Assembly (NCBI GenBank): GCA_013398295.1
Contig: VZSF01001145.1
Location: 310,470-374,469, forward strand
Length of the DNA: 64,000 nucleotides
From: Chionis minor
Lineage: Eukaryota; Chordata; Aves; Charadriiformes; Chionididae
Reading direction: 5' to 3'
The translations under genes were made by a program, and so were the position numbers. The notes beneath the pieces are model-generated. The model was not told the DNA's origin. It was given only the letters and a program-made list of their open reading frames with translations, and made no database searches. Positions 50,502 to 61,535 of this stretch are shown in pieces. Each line of letters begins with the position of its first letter. Within the stretch, counting starts at the first letter, position 1.

Positions 50502-51892
50502 TCACAGAATGGTTGAGGTTGGAAAGCACCTCAGGAGATCATCTTGTCCAACTACCCTGCTCAAGCAGGGCCACCTGGAGCTGATTGCCCAGGATCCTGT
50601 CCAGACAGCTTTTGAATATATCCAAGGATGGAGATTCCACATCTCTCTAGGAAACTTGTGCCAGTGCTTGGTCACCCTCACAGTCAAAAAGTGTTTCCTG
50701 ATGTTCAGAGGGACCCTCCTGTGTTTCAGTTTGTGCCTGCTGCCTCTGGTCCTGTCACTGGGCACCACTGAGAAGAGCCTGGCTCCGTTTTCTTTGCACC
50801 CTTCCCTCAGGTATTTATGTACATAAATAAGATCTCCCCTGAGCCTTCTCTCCTCCAGGCTGAACAGTTCCACCTCTCTGAGCTTTTCCACATAGCAAAG
50901 ATGTCCCAGTACCTTAATCATCTTTGTTGCCCTCTGTTGGATTCTCTTCATGTCTCTTTTTTGCTAGGGAGTCCAGAACTGGATCCAGTACTCCAGGTGC
51001 GGCCTCACCAGTGCCGAGCAGAGGGGAAGGACCATCTTCCTCAACGTGCTGGCAACACTCCTCCTGATGCAGACCAGGATACCATTCACCTTTTTTGCAG
51101 CAAGGGCACTTTCCTGACTCATGTTCAACTTGGTGTCCACCAGGACCCATAGATGTTTTTCTGCCAAGCTGCTTTCCAGCTGGGGTCACCCAGAATGTAC
51201 TAGTGCCTGTAGTGGTTCCTCACAAGGTGCAGGACTTTGCACTTCTCCTTCTTCATGAGCCTTCTGTTGCCCCATTTCTCCAGTCTGTTGAGGTCCATCT
51301 GGATCATAGCACAATGGTCTTGGCGAGCTTGCTGGAGCTACACACTGCCCTACCNCAGGTGCGGCCTCACCAGTGCCGAGCAGAGGGGAAGGACCATCTT
51401 CCTCAACGTGCTGGCAACACTCCTCCTGATGCAGACCAGGATACCATTCACCTTTTTTGCAGCAAGGGCACTTTCCTGACTCATGTTCAACTTGGTGTCC
51501 ACCAGGACCCATAGATGTTTTTCTGCCAAGCTGCTTTCCAGCTGGGGTCACCCAGAATGTACTAGTGCCTGTAGTGGTTCCTCACAAGGTGCAGGACTTT
51601 GCACTTCTCCTTCTTCATGAGCCTTCTGTTGCCCCATTTCTCCAGTCTGTTGAGGTCCATCTGGATCATAGCACAATGGTCTTGGCGAGCTTGCTGGAGC
51701 TACACACTGCCCTACCATCCCATCATTAATGAAGGCGTTAAACCGGGCTATACACATTATTGACCCCTGAGGTACACTCCTGCTTCCTGGCCTCCATCTA
51801 GATTTCGTGCTGTTGATCACCACTCTCTGGGCACATCTGTTCAGCCAGTTTTCAATCCTTGCAATCTTTCCATTCCCATTAGCTCCCTTCAC
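50502..51892 (-). pseudogene. CR1 ORF2 C-terminal half (reverse transcriptase), broken
   Basis: ORF2 of CR1 encodes an endonuclease plus reverse transcriptase that nicks DNA and copies the element RNA. Here the fragment begins in the RT domain (ENWLNRCAQRVVIN, then SVPQGSIMCIARFNAFIND, the motif before the active site). It then loses the segment that should hold the FADD active site and resumes in another frame (RLEKWGNRRLMKKEKCKVLH). Next come HLWVLVDTKLNMSQESALAA, CIRRSVASTLRKMVLPLCSA and LVRPHLEYWIQFW. The C-terminal part is QQRATKMIKVLGHL and LEERRLRGDLIYVHKYLREG, ending near 50.5 kb. At least two frame changes and the missing active site make it non-functional. Part of the frame is counted twice because of the duplication around 51355. 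Confidence 0.88.
50994..51716. repeat. Exact 361-bp direct duplication around a single N
   Basis: Copy 1 is 50994-51354 and copy 2 is 51356-51716, both running from CAGGTGCGGCC to CTGCCCTACC. I found no difference between them on reading. The lone N at 51355 sits exactly at the junction. The left flank continues into copy 1 and the right flank out of copy 2, as expected when two contigs overlapping by 361 bp are placed end to end. Confidence 0.92.
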
Positions 51893-52079
51893 CAGTGTTC
51901 AAAATCTTAGAACACTGGAACTGCCTACTAAGATAACCCTCAAAACTGCAAATCTTGCATTTGATGATTGAAGACTGCAGCTGTTTTATGGCTTCTTCTG
52001 AAGTGCTTGAAAGGACATTCTGCTTTGCACTGCTGTGTGATGCAGATGAGGCACTGGACATATCATACAACAATTAGCA

Positions 52080-54012
52080 TCATAGAATGATCTAGGTTGG
52101 ATAGGACCATTCAAATCATTGAGTCCAACCATCAACCTAACACTGCCAAACCCACCACTAAACCATGTCCCTCAGCACCATGTCTACTGGTGTAGACACT
52201 ACTACTAAATACCTCCAGGGATGACAATTCCACCACTTCCCTGGGCAGCCTGTTCCAATGCTTGATAACCCTTTTGGTGAAGAAATTTTTCCTAATATCC
52301 AATCTAAACCTCCCCTGGTGCAACTTGAGGCCATTTTCTCTTGTCCTATTTCCAAGAGACCTATTTCCAATTCCCCACCTCTCTGCAACCTCCTTTCAGG
52401 TAGCTGTAGAGAGCTCCCCTCACCCTCCTTTTCTCCAGGCTGAACAACCCCAGTTCCCTGAGCTGCTCCTCATAAGACTTGTTCTCTGGACCCCTCACCA
52501 GCTTCATTGCCCTTCTCTGGACACACTCCAGCACCTCAAAGCCTGTCTTGTAGTGAGCGACCTAAAACTGAACGCAGTATTTCAGGTGGGGCCTCACCAG
52601 TGGTGAGTACAGAGGAGTGATCACCTCATACCATTGGTCTTGGCCCATCAATCCAGACTATCCAGATCCCTCTGTAGGGCCATCCTATCCTCAAGCAGCT
52701 TGATGCTCCTGCCCAACTTGGTGTTGTCTGCAAACTTATTGAGGGTGCACTCAATCCCCTCGTCTAGGTCATTGATAAAGATACTAAAGAGAACTGGCCC
52801 CAACACTGAGCCCTAGGGAACACCACTTGTGACCAGCCACCAACTGGGTTCAACTCCATTCACCACCATTCTTCGGGCCTGGCCATCCAGCCAGTTTTTG
52901 ACCCAGCGAAGAGTACACCCATCCAAGCCTTAAGCAGCCAGTTTCTCCAGGAGAATACTGTGTGAAACCATGTCAAAGGCTTTACTAAAGTCCAGGTAGA
53001 CAACATCCACAGCCTTTCCCTCACCCACTAAGTGGGTCTCCTTCGCATAGAAGGAGATCATGTTAGTCAAGCAGGAACTGCCTTTCATGAACCCATGCTG
53101 ACTGGGCCTGATCACCTGGTTGTCCTGCGTGTGATGTGTAATGGCACTCAGGATGATCTGCTCCATAATCTTACACAGCACCAAGGTCAGACTGACAGGC
53201 CTGCAGGTCCCTAGATCCTCCTTCTGGCCCTTCTTGTAGATGGGTGTCACATTTGCTGTCTTCCAGTCAACTGGGACGTCAGCAGTTAGCTAGGACTGCT
53301 GATAAATGACGGGAAATGGCTTGGTGAGCACTTCCGCCAGCTCCCTCAGTCTCCTCGGGTGGATCCCTTCTGGCCCCATAGAGTTGTGTATGTCTAAGTG
53401 CTGTAGCAGGTTTCTCATCATTTCCCTTTGGATTATAGGGGCTTCATTCTGCTCCCTGCCCCTATCTACTAGGTCAAGGGACTGGGTACTCAGGAAACAA
53501 CTGGTCTTACTATTAAAGACTGAGGCAAAGAAGGCATTAAGTACCTCAGCCCTGTCCTCACTCTTTGTCACTATGTTTCTGCCCCCATCTACTGAAGGCT
53601 GGAGATTATCCTTAGTCCTTCTTTCATTGTTAATGTATTTATAGAAACTTTTTTTATTGTTCTTCACATCAGAAGCAAAGTTAAGTTCTAGTTGGGCTTT
53701 GACCCTTTTGATTTTCTTCCTACACAGCCTCACAGCACCCTTGTAGTCCTCAGGAATGGCCTGACCCTTCTTCCAAAGGCCATAGATTTTCCTTTTTTCC
53801 CCTGAGGTGCAACCATAACTCTCTGTTCAGTCAGGCCAGTCTTCTTCCCCGATGGCTTGTCTTTTGGCACATGGGGACGGCCTGCTCCTGAGCCTGTAAG
53901 ACTTCCTTCTTGAAAAACATCTAGCCTTCCTGGACTCCTTTGCCCTTCAGCACTGCCTCCCAAGGGACTCTGTCATCTAGATGGATTTGGTAAAGAGAAA
54001 GGGAACTCATCT
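52080..54012 (-). mobile_element. CR1 LINE, long 5'-truncated copy
   Basis: Minus-oriented CR1 of about 1.9 kb, the longest in the window. Its 3' end is at 52080 (reverse complement of a CATAGAATGATCTAGGTTGG-type tail). It includes 3'UTR, the ORF2 C terminus, the RT domain and the linker towards the endonuclease, up to about DDRVPWEAVLKGKGVQE near 53.95-53.98 kb. An internal deletion near 52.62 kb joins the post-active-site region to LKYCVQF, removing roughly 80 codons relative to the neighbouring copy. The upstream limit is where I lose CR1 resemblance and is approximate. Confidence 0.92.
52645..54012 (-). pseudogene. CR1 ORF2 (RT domain), stops and active-site change
   Basis: Nearly continuous ORF2 frame. 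From upstream: WEAVLKGKGVQE, KRKIYGLWKKGQAIPEDY, AQLELNFASDVKNNKKSF, VLNAFFASVFNSKTSC, DIHNSMGPEGIHPRRLREL, then after TAG at 53290-53292 ANVTPIYKKGQKEDLGTCRP and QHGFMKGSSCLTNMISF. The catalytic VYLDFSKAFD of RT motif A is intact near 53.0 kb. Next come TAA at 52930-52932, a second TAG in the VPQGS motif (Gln codon lost), [17 protein letters not shown], and FADN at 52723-52734, where the active site should be FADD. A frameshift lies near 53.79 kb and a Trp codon is a stop near 53.83 kb. The few stops suggest middle age; the D-to-N change alone would abolish polymerase activity. Confidence 0.9.
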
Positions 54013-54686
54013 CCCTCGGTGTCATGGCATTCCACCTTGCTAGTCATCACTGTGGTAGGGAGAGGGGAAAGAGCCACTTGGCTCTTTGAGGCAGGAAAAC
54101 ATGGCAGAAGGAGCAGAATCAAAGTGATTTTAACTATCTTGTTATCCTGGTAGCACAGCTGCCTTTAAGAACAAGATAGTCCTTTCTTTTCTTTATTTAT
54201 AGAGGATTTCTTTTGGTGCACTGTAATAATGGGGAGGCTCTAGAATGTCAAAAACATCTCCCTTCACCTTTGTCCATAATACTTGCAAGCTGTCAGTCCC
54301 CCTGCTTTGAGCTTGTTTTTCTTGTCAAGAACAGTGCTGACCACTTGTGCTGGCTAATGAACCACAGGACTTGGTGCCAGAGACAAACCTGCAACTGGAC
54401 TAGTTACAGCTGTTGAGACTTCAGGCCAAAAATCTCCCTTTGCAGAGACAGCGGCATAAGGCATGCGTGCCTCCATGCTGCCCTATCCATCCTATCACAC
54501 AGGTCTGCATTTCCATGGTGGCTTCAGTGCAGTCAGTGTTAGTCCCTCGCATTGTTGGGCTCACCACCATCCAAACCCCCCAAACAACTGACAGCAGCCT
54601 AGAATCCAAATCTTCGTGAGATGGACTTTTGTTGCCTTTTTCCCCGCCTCTCCAGAATGTGCTAATTGAAAGCTGCCATCAGACGA
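54013..54686. other. Unique DNA between two CR1 copies
   Basis: No CR1 text, gene or RNA recognised. Frames of 67-68 codons on plus have no known domain. The left part could still hold unrecognised CR1 endonuclease sequence. Confidence 0.5.
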
Positions 54687-54998
54687 TCATAGAATCACAG
54701 AATCATAGAATCATTTAGGTTGGAAGGGACTGTTCAGGTCATCGAGTCCAACCATTAACACAACACTGCCTAAACCACCACTGAACTATGTCCCTAAGCA
54801 CCATGTCTACCCATCTTTTAAATACCTCCAGGGATGGCAGTTCCACCACTTCCATGGGCAGCCTGTTCCAATGCTTGATAACCCTTTTGGTGAAGAAATT
54901 TTTCCTAATATCCAATCTAAACCTCCCCTGGTGCAACTTGAGGCCATTTCCTCTTATCCTAGTACTTGTTACCTTGGAGAAGAGATCAACCCCAACAG
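54687..54998 (-). mobile_element. CR1 LINE, short 3' copy
   Basis: Minus-oriented CR1 of about 310 bp with a three-unit 8-bp tail (ATCATAGAATCACAGAATCA on plus) at its left end. It keeps the 3'UTR and the last codons of ORF2, readable as [20 protein letters not shown] and [20 protein letters not shown] in the minus frame 54739-55167. Right of about 54998 that frame continues into non-CR1 sequence by chance. It is the same 3' subfamily as the copy at 52.08 kb, with which it shares a 95-nt identical block. Confidence 0.92.
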
Positions 54999-55317
54999 GC
55001 AAATTTCGCAGGGTGTACGTGTGTGGGTGGTACAGTAGTACAGCTGGCTGCTGTCTCACCACCAGATCTGGAGCCACCAAACCGCAGCGTTGCTGGCATG
55101 AGGCTGCCACTGCATGAGGATTCAGCTTCTGTCTCCATAGTTTGCATAATAATGGGTTAAAGCGCACAGCATTTTTATGCGAACATGTGGATAGAGGGTG
55201 TCAAGGCCATAACTGCCCACTTTATGTCACCAATCTGGTGGTTTACCACTGATAGTGATTTGACATGTATTTACCAGTTAGGCTCCTGAACAAAACAGTG
55301 TTAGCTTTTTAATGTCC

Positions 55318-55348
55318 AAAAAAAAAAAAGGGAAAAAAAAAAAAAAAG
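55318..55348 (+). repeat. A-rich tract (A12-GGG-A15)
   Basis: Two A homopolymers separated by GGG. I see no processed gene or SINE body upstream of it on plus. Confidence 0.8.
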
Positions 55349-56331
55349 CGGCTCGATAAATATTTTTATTTCCGACTTCTAAAACCTGGAGCCTGAGAAC
55401 TACAAATATCTTGAAGAGTCTAGGTCCTGGTTAGGAAAGCAGCAAGGATTAAAATGCCTGAGTAAGTGACAGGCACTAAGCACCTTTTTGCTCCTAGGCC
55501 TAAAATGTTATTGATACAAGGGATTGCCAGCGGACTTATTCTGGGAAACGAATTATTCAGTCATTCTGAATTGTTACATTTTGTTCTGGTTGTGGATGCA
55601 CTGGTGAAATCAGAAGGGACAACATGCCCTTTTCACAATATATTAAATGTTAATGTGCTTTGGAAAGCAATAGGGAGGGATGGTGTGGGCTTTAGCAGAG
55701 CTGGTTTTATTTCACATCCGTTTCCAAATTCTTTATACATTTGTGGGCAAACCATCTTATTAGTTTGAGTCTTTATTGCTTAAAGTATGAAAATATTTCC
55801 TTTCTCTGCAATTCTTTGTCTCTCTTGTCTGTTCAGCTTGTAAGTTTTCTCTGTGTACATTGTGACATTGTGCAGTAGCATTAACAGGACTCCAATATTA
55901 GATGGCAATTCTAATACTATTGCCGTAATAACTGTAGCCAGCTCACATTAAATCACCATATATTTGATGCAGCAGTGACAGTTTCACTGGAATTAGGCTA
56001 GAGAGAAATTTATCCAAGAGTCTTTAGCAGTGATTTAGACATGAATGCCCTTTTTATGTAAAGTGATAGTTGGAAGGATTAAGATGGGGAGGTTAATCTT
56101 TCCTAACGGCTAGTTCATTGTTTTCGCACGATTCCAAGATTCTTTGGTAAGAGACACGGTCTGGACAGCTCACCATTAGCAATTTTGGAATGGAAAGTTA
56201 ACCGCAAAATAGTCAGAGCTGGATATCTTGCAAAATTCACTCAAATACTGATTTCCTTCTGAGTCTTTCTTCTAAAGATGCCAGACACATTCCTATCCAC
56301 GTCCAACAACTCTGTTTTCTGAAACAAGAAC

Positions 56332-56378
56332 ACTTACACATACACACATATCCACACAAAGACACACACACACACACT
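56332..56378 (+). repeat. Imperfect CA dinucleotide repeat
   Basis: CA-rich sequence with TA, CC and AG interruptions, ending in a pure run of eight AC units at 56362-56377. Confidence 0.8.
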
Positions 56379-59039
56379 GAAAAGAGACAACCTAAAGTCC
56401 CTGCCAAAGAACACGTACACTGGAAAATATATTGATTAAATAACTTGTTTTCTTATCACGAGCTAAGAAAGCTTGACCTTTGTAGGAAAGGGTGCTGCTC
56501 ATAGGGGAGGCTAACACCAAAGTTAATATTAATCAACTAGAAATCTTTAATGATTTTTCTTTTCTTTGTTTTCTGAAATGGGAAGTCATTCCAACAAATA
56601 TTTGGGACAGAAAGGAATTGTGCTGCCAGTCTTTTCCAGGAGGAGAAAGACTTTTTGTCAAAGAACTGGTGGAAAGCAAGGAGGGAAGGTTCCATGAATA
56701 CTTTTTGACTTAAATCTCAATGTCTGGAATCTAAAATAAGACCTCTTGGTCCTCTGCTAATACATACCCATTACAAATCCCCTTCCAACCTCTGTTTGTA
56801 AATTCTGTCCTCGAATCCAGCTACATTACAGGTTAACGAAAGCTTTTTGTCCCCAGCAGATTTCTCCTTGGTCTGTCTGAAACAAGTCTGCAGTTCAGCT
56901 TTGTGTCTATTTGGCATCCTGTTGGTCTATGTTCCCTCTGGAGCATTTCTGTTATGGTCTTGCCATTTTGGTGGTTGCATGGTCACGGACTCAGAGGGAG
57001 CCTGCTCTTGCAAGAGGAAACCTTCCTCCATGGAGAGTCAAGCATATTTATAGGCAAATGTAGAGAGGTCTGGGTTTTTTGGGGGTATATCTTCCATATA
57101 TTAAGGGTCTGATGACTTCAGGGCAGCTTGTACTCAGGGGGAACCGGGAATAGAAAACGCTGCTCATGCTTTCACGTAATCGGTTCAAACCATATGCAAA
57201 ATACATTTAGGGACAGGATTTATGAAACAGCCTTATATAAGGCAAAATCTGCTCCCGTGGTGATATCTAAGTGGTACATGCACATAAATGGAGCAATGCT
57301 AGGCCAGCGAAGAGTGCTTTTGGAATGCCGCCAGAGTACACAGTTGTGGGATGACATTTCTCAGTCACACCCCGAATTCTTATAGTCTTCCATCCTGTTA
57401 GAAGTGAAAGTCCTGTTACTTGGAAATTGTTAGTTATGCTTCCAGTTCCTAAACAATTATTAAAGAGGGCTATCTCCGGTTATTTATGGCACAGCTGCAA
57501 TCAGGAAAAAATGGCTGTAAAAGTGCCATTGTGGGTATCTGGTTCAGGAGCAGCTTTCTTCACTCTGTTTACAGATCAGGGGAGCTGTCAGCCTCACAAA
57601 CTCAGCCAGGGAACTGAGATTTAAATGGGGTCATTTCTGGCTCAATAATCATTAGCAGTACTGAACTTTCTGCAAGATAAAGAGTCCTCCATCTAGGCAC
57701 AGATTTGTATCAGTAGGATCAGAGCCTCCAGCACATAAATTCTTTTGAGGCCAGCACTGCCTACATTTATGTTTTTAAAATATCTCACTAAAAGGGGCCT
57801 GAGAGCCATATTATATCAGAATTAAATGTTATTTTTAAATCAATATGTTCCTGAATCCCTTGCACAGTTTTGGCAAACCCTAGGCATTAGTGTTGATAGA
57901 AAAACAATAATTTAATTTTACTGGCTAATTCATTCCTGACACCATTCGATGAGGCAGTGACCTGATGTCCTCTGAGACTGGTGGAGATACAAAGAAAATA
58001 CTGGAGAAAGAAACCTTTGAAGCTTCGACTAGGAAGTCCAAATTTGGAGGAAAGGATTTTGTGCCATACAAATTTGGTTATTGTGAGATTGGGACTGAAC
58101 TGTATCATTATTTTTTATAGTGCTATAAAATGAAATACTCTTTTTAATGAATCCAGTTCTAGCTGTCCCTTTTGGGTTGTCAAGTTCAAGCGTGCTGTGC
58201 ACAGGACATAATTAGCCTAATGCACAAGCTAGTGAAATAAATGGACCTTTAATGATGCTCAAGGTGCTCAAAGAAAAGAGCAGCCAATGCAAAAAAAAAT
58301 GCACTAGGACTGGAAGTAAAATAAAATTGCTCCTTGCAAATGACTTTTTGGCTTGTTTGCTCATTTTGTCTCTGGATGTTTCTTCTTGCTTTTGTATTTT
58401 TTTCCTTCTTTCTTTGATTGAATTATTCTTCATAGCTTCCAAGGAGGCAAACCTGCTGCAGGCACAAACTTCCCTGACTATCTGATCTTCCCACTTTGTC
58501 TGAAACAGTTGCCATTTCCTGTGTTCCCTCACAAGAACAGCCTTGCCAGCTTTACCTGGGCCACTGCCATGTACCCCGGGACATCTGGTGAGGATGCCCC
58601 TGGCCCAAGAGGGCTGGAGGCTGAGCAGGCTGGGCCTCAGAAGAGGTGGGGGTCAGAAGACCTCTGCTCTGCCCTCTCATCACTGTGCATGAATGTAATT
58701 CAATTTTCTGTCTTGCTTTTTTCTGGGAAGTGGAAAAACTCTTCTGGATCCCACTGACTTCTGTTTCTGGCTATTTCTCTTCAAGAAAGAGCAAGTTCAG
58801 TCCTGAACTTCAAGAGCCCTTTGCTTAGGAGCTGTCATTTCAAGAGGAACTTGTCTGGTTTAAATGACTTCAGTTCTTAAGTGCATATAATTTGTAAAGA
58901 GCATAAGTCTCATACTAATTATACACATCCTGTGGATGTTCATATTGAAAGGCCATCCTTCTTCCACAATGTACTGAAAAAGGGAAATGAATCACAAAAC
59001 ACAAGCCTCCATGAGTTGGACAGAGTGCAAGTGTCTCCC

Positions 59040-59140
59040 TATCTTGGTTCAAAGAAACTTTTGGCTCTGAGCCCTAGATCCATTTGAACTGGTGGCAACC
59101 TTCCCACTGCCTCCATTGGCACTGAATTTGGCCCTTGGAC
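59040..59140. repeat. Possible ancient degraded repeat (L3/CR1-like)
   Basis: CTGAGCCCTAGATCCATTTG followed by CCTCCATTGGCACTGAATTT and GGCCCTTGG matches the wording of an old amniote LINE 3' region (the ATTGACTTCAATGGG...GGCCCTTA style). It is too diverged to be sure without an alignment. Confidence 0.35.
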
Positions 59141-61469
59141 ATTTACGTTGTTAAATGGAGCTAATAGTCGCAGGGTGAGCCAGGAGAAGGGTCCCCTCCA
59201 GCCTACAGGGTCATAGGGTCTGACTCTCACTTACTCAAACACGCAAAACAACACCATCAAAAGCTCATAAACGGCGGCGAAGGCTGGAGGTTAAAAGAAA
59301 TGCCTGCATGCTTCACAGAAATCCAAAAGCTGTTGAGCAACTGCAAACACATTAAAGCATGAATCAGTCCGGCATTTGGAGGGAAAACACGTCCCATGGT
59401 GGATAGATACAGTGGATAGATGGACCACATGGCTCAGTGCCATCCTAAACTTTTGCTATTTTAGGTCTCTTATAACACATTATTTGCAAAACAACCCTTT
59501 TAAACTGACTTTTGTGCCATGAAGTGGGGTGTAACTTCCCTGTAGGTTGGGTTTCTGCCCCGGAACTCATTATTTCTCCTGTTACACTCTCAGTTTTCCA
59601 CTTTCCTTTTCACTGACTGCCTTTTTTCTTAACACTGTCCTTTTTTGCCACTTCCTGCCTGCTCACACCTCCTTAATCCCAATGTTTGCAGTTACTTTCT
59701 TGTTACTTTTCCATCAGTCAGTATCTTTTCTTCTTACGCAAGTTATTTACAGAGCTCTGTTTAAGCATTGCTTTCTTCTCACCTGATCTCACACTCCATG
59801 CTTTCTTCGACCCTGTGTCCATCTTAGTACTTGATTATTTGTGTTATTATTATTAACTGGTCTGGTATGTGCCCATATTTATGCTAGGTTTTTTCCAGTT
59901 CAATCACTACCTTCACCTACCCAGTTTGACGAACGCTTCCTTTGCTTTTCTAGGGACCATCTTTGTTAAATGCTCTTTTCCTTAACACATTTATGGAAAA
60001 TCCAGCCTGGTGGAAGCTCAGCTGTTAAAGATCTTATTTGGGAAGAGCTGTAAAAGTGAAGATGAGTCAAGCCACTGATGCAAGATTGCTTTATAGGCAG
60101 TATTTGGCTGGTCACCTTCTACTAACAGGTGAAGTTGGCATCCCCTTGCTCACCTCATAACACAGCTGTAAACCTCATACAGCTTGTGACAACATCTACA
60201 GTGGTCAGTATATGGGAGAAATACAATTTTGGCTCTAAAATTTTACACACTGTTGTTATGAACTGTGAAACTATGGCAGCTTTCCCTCCGGAAACAGCTG
60301 GATTTACATGTGGATGAAGTAAGCCCTGTATTTTACATCTATAGTTGTCTTATCTACCATAAGGTAAGGATTTCTGGAAAATGGATCAGTCACTGCATTA
60401 AAACAGAGAAGTGTGTTGCTATCCCCATAATAAATGTCATAGAAAGTAATGAAATTATCACACATATCCCATGATCCATTTGTGCATAGATTTTCAAACC
60501 CAGCTTGGCATGTTTTCTTGGAAAATGTGAGTTTTCAGGTGAATTAGCCATTTAGTTGTTAAAATGTCGCCTTTTTGCAGAGCAGGATTGAATGTGTATT
60601 GAATGTCAATCAGCTTGCTCAGTGAAGAGAAAGAACAGACAAAATACTTGGAATGCTAAAAAGCTCCTTAGCTGCCATCCACCTTCCTGCTTTCCTTAAG
60701 CAGACAGCCTGGTGGGGAGCTGGTTTTTCTCTCCTTGAAAAAACAGTTGGGCATGTGGAGGGCAACTTGAGCAGAGCAGCTTGCAGCAGAAGCAAGTAAT
60801 TTCTTACCTAAGAGCACGACTAAACCTAGTGGAGACAGAAATGAAAAATGAAAGGTTAATATTTTGGCTCCAAGGTCCTTCTGGCAGACTTAAAATTATC
60901 TTTGGATGTGTCAAGAAAAGCTTTCAGGACAGATCCCAGAGCCAAACATTTCTGAAGTGACTAGTACTTTTGGAAAACTCAGCTGTGTCGTGCCTGGCTT
61001 GAGAAAGAGGCATCTGAAAACTCACCTTGTGAGAAATCAGGCCCCTTTGCAGGGCTGGAAGGAGAAAACTCAGCCCTCCACCTCCAGTAACTCCCCACCT
61101 GTAAAAGCGTTGAGCGAATCCTTCTTAAAGCTGCTTCCATTTCTTCCCAGTAAACATCTCTGCAAGAAAATTCTCACTTCAACATGAGCGTCTGGACCAC
61201 ATTAGCATTTGAGATGTTTTTGCATTTCTGTTTTGAGGTCTAATCGCTTTCAGCAAAAGTGGTCTCAGTGGAAAATCGATAGAAAATTTGTCACTTATTT
61301 CAATTGCACTGAGATTTCTTACAAGTGGGAGCTTAGATGTCAGCCTGCCTCTTCAGAAAGGCACAGTAAATCACAGACATGAGGACACAGCATGCTTGAA
61401 CCTGTGTTCATCGGTCAGACCTCAAAGTTGGCTCCATGCAGGAAAAACAGTTCTCCCCGTAGGGCAAAT

Positions 61470-61535
61470 AAGAAGTTCCCCACTGAAAGCAGTGGGGTAA
61501 AAATAGTGTAACTGAAGAGAAAGTCTATCTGAAAA
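61470..61535. repeat. Possible ancient degraded repeat (L3/CR1-like)
   Basis: CCCCACTGAAAGCAGTGGGG then AATAGTGTAACTGAAGAG recalls the old amniote repeat arm with CCATTGAAGTCAATGG followed by GTGTAACTGAGAG. The first part is also a short hairpin. Weak evidence. Confidence 0.35.

Larger units (their letters stand above)
50492..51893 (-). mobile_element. CR1 LINE, 5'-truncated, with assembly duplication inside
   Basis: Minus-oriented CR1. Its 3' end lies at 50492, where the tail reads ATTCTGTGATTCTGTGATT on minus, followed upstream by 3'UTR and the end of ORF2. The element is truncated within the reverse transcriptase, at about 51.89 kb. The stretch 50994-51354 recurs exactly at 51356-51716 across a single N, so the true element is probably about 1.04 kb, not 1.4 kb. 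It belongs to a different 3'-end type from the CR1 at 52.1 and 54.7 kb. Confidence 0.92.

Noticed and set aside
51095..51514. 139-codon plus frame with an internally repeated peptide
   Set aside because: It is the antisense of CR1 ORF2, and its repeat comes from the duplicated 361 bp around the N. It is not a tandem-repeat protein.
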